DNA of 64,000 nucleotides from SAR86 cluster bacterium SAR86B. GTDB taxonomy: Bacteria; Pseudomonadota; Gammaproteobacteria; Magnimaribacterales; Magnimaribacteraceae. The position numbers and the translations under genes are program-made. Shown piece after piece: positions 58,880 to 64,000 of the stretch. Every line of letters begins with the position of its first letter. Positions within the stretch are counted from its first letter, which is position 1. A model generated the notes under the pieces. The model was not told where the DNA came from and did no database searches. It saw nothing but the letters and a program-made list of their open reading frames with translations. Location of the stretch: NCBI GenBank assembly GCA_905182235.1, contig CAJJAM010000016.1, positions 1 through 64,000 on the forward strand, written 5' to 3'.

Positions 58880-61024
58880 ATGGACTCAATAAGCGCATTA
58901 TCAAAAAAACTTTCCGATTACTTGGAACCGAAACAGGTTGAACAAGTGCAGAGGGCTTATAAATTAGCTTGTGAAGCCCACTCGGGTCAGTTCCGATCAA
59001 GCGGAGATCCCTACGTTAGTCACCCAATTGCTGTAGCTAGTATTTTAGGTTCATTTAGAATGGATGAAGATAGCCTTTCAGCTGCGATGTTACATGATGT
59101 AATAGAAGACTCAGGTATTCCAAAAAGTCTTATTGAAAAAAAATTCAATAAGGACGTTGCTAATCTGGTCGATGGAGTAAGCAAACTTGATCAACTAAAA
59201 ATTTCTACTCAAACTGAAGCTCAAGCTGAGAATTTCCAAAAAATGGTACTTGCTATGGCTAAAGACATTAGAGTTATTGTCGTTAAGCTTGCAGACAGAC
59301 TGCACAATATGCGTACCTTGTTTTATTTAGACAGAGAAAAACAATTAAGAATAGCTAAGGAAACGTTGGAAATTTATTCTCCTATAGCACATCGAATAGG
59401 AATGAATAGTGTATATAGAGAGCTTGAAGATTTAGCTTTTCAAACAATTTACCCTACTAGACATGAGCGACTTACCTCTGCAATAAAAAAGAACAGGGGT
59501 AGCCAAAATAAAGTTATTAAAAAGATGCAAAAAGACCTCGAAAAAAGACTCCATCAGGGTGGCTTGCCTGCTTTGATTGAAGGACGAGAAAAACACGTTT
59601 ACAGCATTTATCGAAAAATGAAGGAAAGAAAAAGATCTTTTGATGAAATCATGGATGTTTTTGCTCTAAAAATTATCGTAGATACACCAGCAAATTGTTA
59701 TAAAGCACTTGGTCTAGTTCATGGCATTTACAAACCTGTGGATGGCAGGTTTAAAGACTACATTGCCCTGCCTAAATCTAATGGTTATCAATCTATCCAC
59801 ACTGGAGTCGTAGGAATTGAAGGGCTTTCAGTAGAAATCCAATTAAAAACTCAAGAAATGGATGATATGGCAGAAAATGGCATTGCGTCTCACTGGCTCT
59901 ATAAATCAGGCAATAAATCCGATACTAGCCCTCAAGTAAAAGCAAGAAGATGGGTTGCAAACCTATTAGAGATGAGCGAAAGTTATGATTCATCTAAAGA
60001 ATTCATAGAATCGGTAAAAACCGATATATTTCCTGACGAGATCTATGTTTTTACCCCTCAAGGAAAGATCATGGAAATGTCTGCAGGCTCAACAGCTATA
60101 GATTTTGCCTACGCCGTGCATACAGATATAGGTCATCATTGCAGAGCTTGCAGAATTAATAGAAAACTTGCTCCTTTAAGTGTCCCCTTAGAAAGCGGCC
60201 AGACTATAGAAATACTCCGAGACCCTCTACCTCAAACTTCACCTGCTTGGCTAAATTTTGCTGTTACCCCTAGAGCAAGAAACAGCATTAGACATTATCT
60301 GAGTAATTTAAAAACTTCAGAAGCAAAGAAATTTGGAAAAAAACTATTAGATCAATCTCTTCAATCAATGAGTATAAGGTTAAGGGATTTAGATAAAGAT
60401 GATCTAAGAAGTGCCCTGGATAGTCTTGGAGTAAGAAGTTTAAATAAACTTCTAGAAGAAATCGGATTAGGAAAAAGAGTAGGCAATATCGTAGCCATGC
60501 AAATATCCAACTCTTTAAACCAGACAGGAAATAAGAAGTCAAAAGATGTCGTTCCTCTTGAAATTACTGGCTCAGAAGGACTGATAGTTAACTTTGCGAT
60601 TTGTTGTAAGCCCATACCTGGCGACTCAGTTATAGGTCATTTTACAGCTGAAAGAGGCCTAGTTGTTCACCAAGAACGATGCAAAAATATTTTAGCAGTG
60701 AGAGAAGATCCAACGCAGTGCTTCCCTCTCAATTGGCATCAAGAATTAAGTAGAACTTTCTCAGTTGAGATAAAGATAATCGCTAATGACGAACCGGGAC
60801 TTCTGGCTAATATAGCATCATCTATTGCCCAAGCAGGTACTGATATCTCTTCTATAAAGACTCATGAACCAGAATCAGGAATCTATGAATTTAATCTTGA
60901 CCTGCAAGTCTCTGACAGACTGCACTTATCGAAAGTAATTAGAAGACTGAAGACTCTTAAGGCAATAATATCGGTAAATCGAATACATGATCAAGAAATG
61001 CGAAAAATAAAAACCCTTCATTAG
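58880..61024 (+). CDS. spoT: bifunctional (p)ppGpp synthetase/hydrolase (SpoT/RSH)
   Basis: SHPIAVASIL...AAMLHDVIEDSG (HD), GREKHVYSIYRKMK, GRFKDYIALPKSNGYQSIHT, TGS and ACT-like C-terminus. Confidence 0.96.
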   Translation: MDSISALSKKLSDYLEPKQVEQVQRAYKLACEAHSGQFRSSGDPYVSHPIAVASILGSFRMDEDSLSAAMLHDVIEDSGIPKSLIEKKFNKDVANLVDGVSKLDQLKISTQTEAQAENFQKMVLAMAKDIRVIVVKLADRLHNMRTLFYLDREKQLRIAKETLEIYSPIAHRIGMNSVYRELEDLAFQTIYPTRHERLTSAIKKNRGSQNKVIKKMQKDLEKRLHQGGLPALIEGREKHVYSIYRKMKERKRSFDEIMDVFALKIIVDTPANCYKALGLVHGIYKPVDGRFKDYIALPKSNGYQSIHTGVVGIEGLSVEIQLKTQEMDDMAENGIASHWLYKSGNKSDTSPQVKARRWVANLLEMSESYDSSKEFIESVKTDIFPDEIYVFTPQGKIMEMSAGSTAIDFAYAVHTDIGHHCRACRINRKLAPLSVPLESGQTIEILRDPLPQTSPAWLNFAVTPRARNSIRHYLSNLKTSEAKKFGKKLLDQSLQSMSIRLRDLDKDDLRSALDSLGVRSLNKLLEEIGLGKRVGNIVAMQISNSLNQTGNKKSKDVVPLEITGSEGLIVNFAICCKPIPGDSVIGHFTAERGLVVHQERCKNILAVREDPTQCFPLNWHQELSRTFSVEIKIIANDEPGLLANIASSIAQAGTDISSIKTHEPESGIYEFNLDLQVSDRLHLSKVIRRLKTLKAIISVNRIHDQEMRKIKTLH

Positions 61025-61028
61025 AATT

Positions 61029-61412
61029 ATGAAACAAAAAATTGAAACTCCAGAAGCTCCGAGCGCTATAGGACCGTACTCTCAAGCAATTAAAGTGGGT
61101 GATAGTATTTTTCTTTCGGGACAAATACCTCTAGACCCAGCAACAATGAAGCTGGTTGAAGGTGAAGAGAATCAAATAAGAAGGGTATTTGATAATATTC
61201 AAGCCGTTTGTAAGGCAGCTGATTGCAGTCTTAACGATATTGTAAAACTAAATGTTTCTCTAAAAGATTTGTCGATATTCGGCAAAGTAAATGAAATCAT
61301 GCTGGATTACTTTGAAGAACCCTACCCAGCACGCGCTGCTCTTCAAGTCGCTAGATTGCCTCTAGACTCATTGATAGAAGTGGAAGCAATTATTATCAAG
61401 GAAAAAGACTAG
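61029..61412 (+). CDS. ridA: RidA family reactive enamine/imine deaminase
   Basis: APSAIGPYSQAIKVGDSIFLSGQIPLDP, PYPARAALQVARLPLDSLIEVEAI. Confidence 0.95.
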   Translation: MKQKIETPEAPSAIGPYSQAIKVGDSIFLSGQIPLDPATMKLVEGEENQIRRVFDNIQAVCKAADCSLNDIVKLNVSLKDLSIFGKVNEIMLDYFEEPYPARAALQVARLPLDSLIEVEAIIIKEKD

Positions 61413-61421
61413 TACTGATCC

Positions 61422-63506
61422 ATGCCTGAAGGCAACACCACCGCACATCACGTTAAGGAACTTAAAGGAGTAGGGCCAAAAGTATCTGAATCTCTTTCTT
61501 TATTGGGCATTAAAACCGTACAAGATGCTGTTTTTCATCTTCCTTATCGTTATGAAGACAGGACCAAGCTTACTGCTCTAGGAGAAGCGCCGTATGAAAT
61601 TCCTCTTCTCATAGAAGGAGAGATAATAAAATCAACGGTTGTTTTCAGAGGGAGACGAATGTTATTCACTGAGATTTATGACGGAACTGGTCGACTAACA
61701 ATGAGAATGTTCAATTTTGCCTTTGCGCAGCATAAAGCCCTTAAAAAGGGATCTAGAATACGATGCTACGGAACCATAAGGCACGGACCTTCTGGAAAAG
61801 AAATGATTCATCCTCAATACCAAGTATTTGAAAGAACGGATTCCGTAGAAGTGGATAAAAGTCTTACGCCTGTTTACGCATCTACTTCAAAGCTTCAACA
61901 AGGAAGGTTGAGAAAAATTATTTCTGGAGCCATTAGCTATTGTGAGGCGAATAACTTATTTAAAGAAGAAAGGACAAAAGAATCTGATGATGAATTTTCA
62001 GACATATTTCAAGCACTGAAGTTTATACACAATCCACCAGCAGATATAGATCTTAATGTCCTGTTAAGTGGGAATCATCCTGCTCAAAAGAAACTTATCA
62101 AAGAAGAACTTATTGCACACATGCTCTGTGCAGGAATACTTAAAAATGAGCTGGAAGGCAGAGAAGGTCCAATAATGCGAACCAAATCTTCTAAAGAAGG
62201 TCTATTTCTTAAATCCTTAGATTTCCAACTAACCAACGCACAAAATAGATGTTGGGACGAAATTTGTAATGATTTAACTGCTCAGTCTCCTATGCGCAGA
62301 CTGCTTCAAGGGGATGTTGGTTCTGGTAAAACTCTAGTGGGTGCTTTAGCAGCACTTCATACCGCTGATAATGATTGGCAAACAGCTTTTATGTGCCCCA
62401 CAGAGATACTAGCTGAACAACATCACCAGACTTTATCTGAGTGGTTTAGCCCTCTTGATCTAAAAGTTGCAATTCTCACTGGCTCTACCACAGCTTCTAA
62501 AAGAAAAAAGATAGTTTCAGAATTAGAAGAAGGTGTAATAGATATTCTTGTCGGCACTCATGCTCTTTTTCAAAAAGATGTAATCTTTAATAGGTTGGGC
62601 TTAACTATAATAGATGAACAGCACAGATTTGGAGTGCATCAAAGATTTTCTATGTTAGAAAAAGGAGGTTCAAAAAAACGCAGCCCTCACCAATTGATAA
62701 TGACAGCCACTCCAATACCTAGAACTCTAGCAATGACTGTGTATGGCTCTCTGGAGACCTCCATTATTGATGAATTACCACCAGGCAGAAAACCGGTTAC
62801 AACCTCTTCAAGGCCAAGCTCTATGAGAGACAAAGTAATGAAAAGAATTGAAGAAGTGTGTCTTGAAGGCCAAAGGGTCTATTGGGTATGTACCTTAATT
62901 GAAGAATCAGAAGAATTAGAAGCTCAGTCTGCAGAAGAACTGTTTTTAGATATCAAGAAGTCTGTCCCAAACATAAAAACTGGGCTAGTGCATGGCCGTC
63001 TTAAAAAGAAAGAAAAAGATAAAGTTATCAATGAATTCCGTGAGGGCGAGATACAGCTCTTAGTCTGTACTACGGTTATAGAGGTAGGTGTTGATGTACC
63101 GGAAGCAACATTAATGATTATTGAGAATCCTGAAAGATTAGGTCTATCACAGCTTCATCAACTAAGAGGCAGAGTGGGCAGAAAAGCAGACTCAGATTCA
63201 CATTGCCTTTTGCTTTATAAAGATCCTCTAACTGCAATTGCGCAAGAGAGAATCAAAACCATGGAAGAAACTAATGATGGTTTTGTTATAGCAGAAAAGG
63301 ACCTAGAGCTCAGAGGGTCAGGTGACATTTACGGAGTAAGACAATCTGGGCTTATGGACTTAAAAATAGCCGATCCTATACGAGACTCTGACTTATTAGA
63401 ATTCGCCCAAGAAGAAGCTATAAGAATTGCCAAAACAGATGAACCATTTGCTAAAATTTTAGTGGACAGATGGGTAGGGACTAAAGTTGATTACTCTGAA
63501 TCGTAA
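61422..63506 (+). CDS. recG: ATP-dependent DNA helicase RecG
   Basis: LKGVGPKVSESLSLLGI, QGDVGSGKTLVGALAAL, IIDEQHRFGVHQR, MTATPIPRTLAMTVYG, ENPERLGLSQLHQLRGRVGR. Confidence 0.98.
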   Translation: MPEGNTTAHHVKELKGVGPKVSESLSLLGIKTVQDAVFHLPYRYEDRTKLTALGEAPYEIPLLIEGEIIKSTVVFRGRRMLFTEIYDGTGRLTMRMFNFAFAQHKALKKGSRIRCYGTIRHGPSGKEMIHPQYQVFERTDSVEVDKSLTPVYASTSKLQQGRLRKIISGAISYCEANNLFKEERTKESDDEFSDIFQALKFIHNPPADIDLNVLLSGNHPAQKKLIKEELIAHMLCAGILKNELEGREGPIMRTKSSKEGLFLKSLDFQLTNAQNRCWDEICNDLTAQSPMRRLLQGDVGSGKTLVGALAALHTADNDWQTAFMCPTEILAEQHHQTLSEWFSPLDLKVAILTGSTTASKRKKIVSELEEGVIDILVGTHALFQKDVIFNRLGLTIIDEQHRFGVHQRFSMLEKGGSKKRSPHQLIMTATPIPRTLAMTVYGSLETSIIDELPPGRKPVTTSSRPSSMRDKVMKRIEEVCLEGQRVYWVCTLIEESEELEAQSAEELFLDIKKSVPNIKTGLVHGRLKKKEKDKVINEFREGEIQLLVCTTVIEVGVDVPEATLMIIENPERLGLSQLHQLRGRVGRKADSDSHCLLLYKDPLTAIAQERIKTMEETNDGFVIAEKDLELRGSGDIYGVRQSGLMDLKIADPIRDSDLLEFAQEEAIRIAKTDEPFAKILVDRWVGTKVDYSES

Positions 63507-64000
63507 TAACAACAAACTTTCTTAAAGGAGCCGGAAAACCTTCTATTGTTCTCTCGGGGTTGCCCTCCTCTAAAGCAGATTCAAAAGATCTGAAGGGCAT
63601 CCATTGGGTAGCCCTTTGTTCTTCAACGGTAGTCATTACGGCTTCAGTAGAGTCAATAATTTCAAGACCCTGTTCAAGGATAATTTTTTCTAAACCTATC
63701 TCGTTATGGACTGACCACACATTCGGCATATTTGCATACCTGTCACTAGGAACAAGAACTTCTTTATAATCTTCAGGAGTTACTATGGTTTCGATAACAA
63801 TTCTCCCTTCTTTTTTTAAGTGGGATGCTAACAATCTGAGGTGTTCTCCTGGATCTCTTTGATGGTATAAAAGACCCATGCTAAATATCACATCAAAATA
63901 AGGCTTATCTATCTCAATAGACTCCAGTCTCTCAGGTAACATTTGTATTTTCTTAGATTGAGCAAAGTTATTTATAGCCAGGAATTGAGAAAAATGGGTC
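63481..64000 (-). CDS. cmoB: tRNA U34 carboxymethyltransferase CmoB, 5' part beyond window
   Basis: FDVIFSMGLLYHQRDPGEHLRLLASHLKKEGRIVIETIV, VLVPSDRYANMPNVW, TTVEEQRATQWM, TIEGFPAPLR. The frame stays open upstream of 63942 to the edge (THFSQFLAINNFAQSKKIQ). Confidence 0.9.
   Translation of the reverse strand, partial: THFSQFLAINNFAQSKKIQMLPERLESIEIDKPYFDVIFSMGLLYHQRDPGEHLRLLASHLKKEGRIVIETIVTPEDYKEVLVPSDRYANMPNVWSVHNEIGLEKIILEQGLEIIDSTEAVMTTVEEQRATQWMPFRSFESALEEGNPERTIEGFPAPLRKFVVITIQSNQL

Noticed and set aside
58880-61024. Possible loss of hydrolase activity in the RSH protein
   Set aside because: The HD motif (AAMLHDVIEDSG) and synthetase motifs both look intact, so it reads as an ordinary bifunctional SpoT.
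1-64000. CRISPR arrays, rRNA operons, transposases, prophage or toxin-antitoxin/defence genes
   Set aside because: None recognised when reading the translations and intergenic regions.

Overview
This 64 kb window looks like a gene-dense, AT-rich chromosome segment from a marine-type gammaproteobacterium. A streamlined SAR86-like lineage is my guess, from gene content and compaction only. About 1-21 kb is a catabolic/secretory block: acyl-CoA dehydrogenases, a membrane M28 peptidase, two amidases, two phytanoyl-CoA dioxygenases, a GH-like hydrolase, a PHB-depolymerase-like esterase, a cyclase-family hydrolase and a GMC oxidoreductase. About 21-64 kb is mostly housekeeping: rpoD, dnaG, ruvX, gshB, rsmE, sixA, fis-purHD-coq7, two small RRM proteins, trpEGDC-rpe-murU-amgK, lptD-surA-pdxA-rsmA-apaH-cca, folK-folB-tsaD / rpsU-yqeY, ribE-pyrE, gmk-rpoZ-spoT-ridA-recG and the 3' part of cmoB. 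A MaoC/phosphotransferase/MFS module and a tandem amidohydrolase pair lie in between. There are two tRNAs (Lys-CTT and a CAT-anticodon tRNA). I found no rRNA, CRISPR array, integrase, transposase or prophage. I did not find a convincing wholly new multi-gene system. The best leads are: a recurrent GC-rich-discriminator promoter class (rpsU, rpoZ, rhlE, RRM, rpoD), an amidohydrolase pair in which one partner has lost its metal ligands, a DnaG primase with a CPFC instead of CPFH zinc motif inside a coupled gshB-ruvX-dnaG operon, a Coq4-motif protein, a small four-Cys secreted protein, and a hairpin-rich intergenic region at about 33.2-33.4 kb. Several ORF-track starts need correction.
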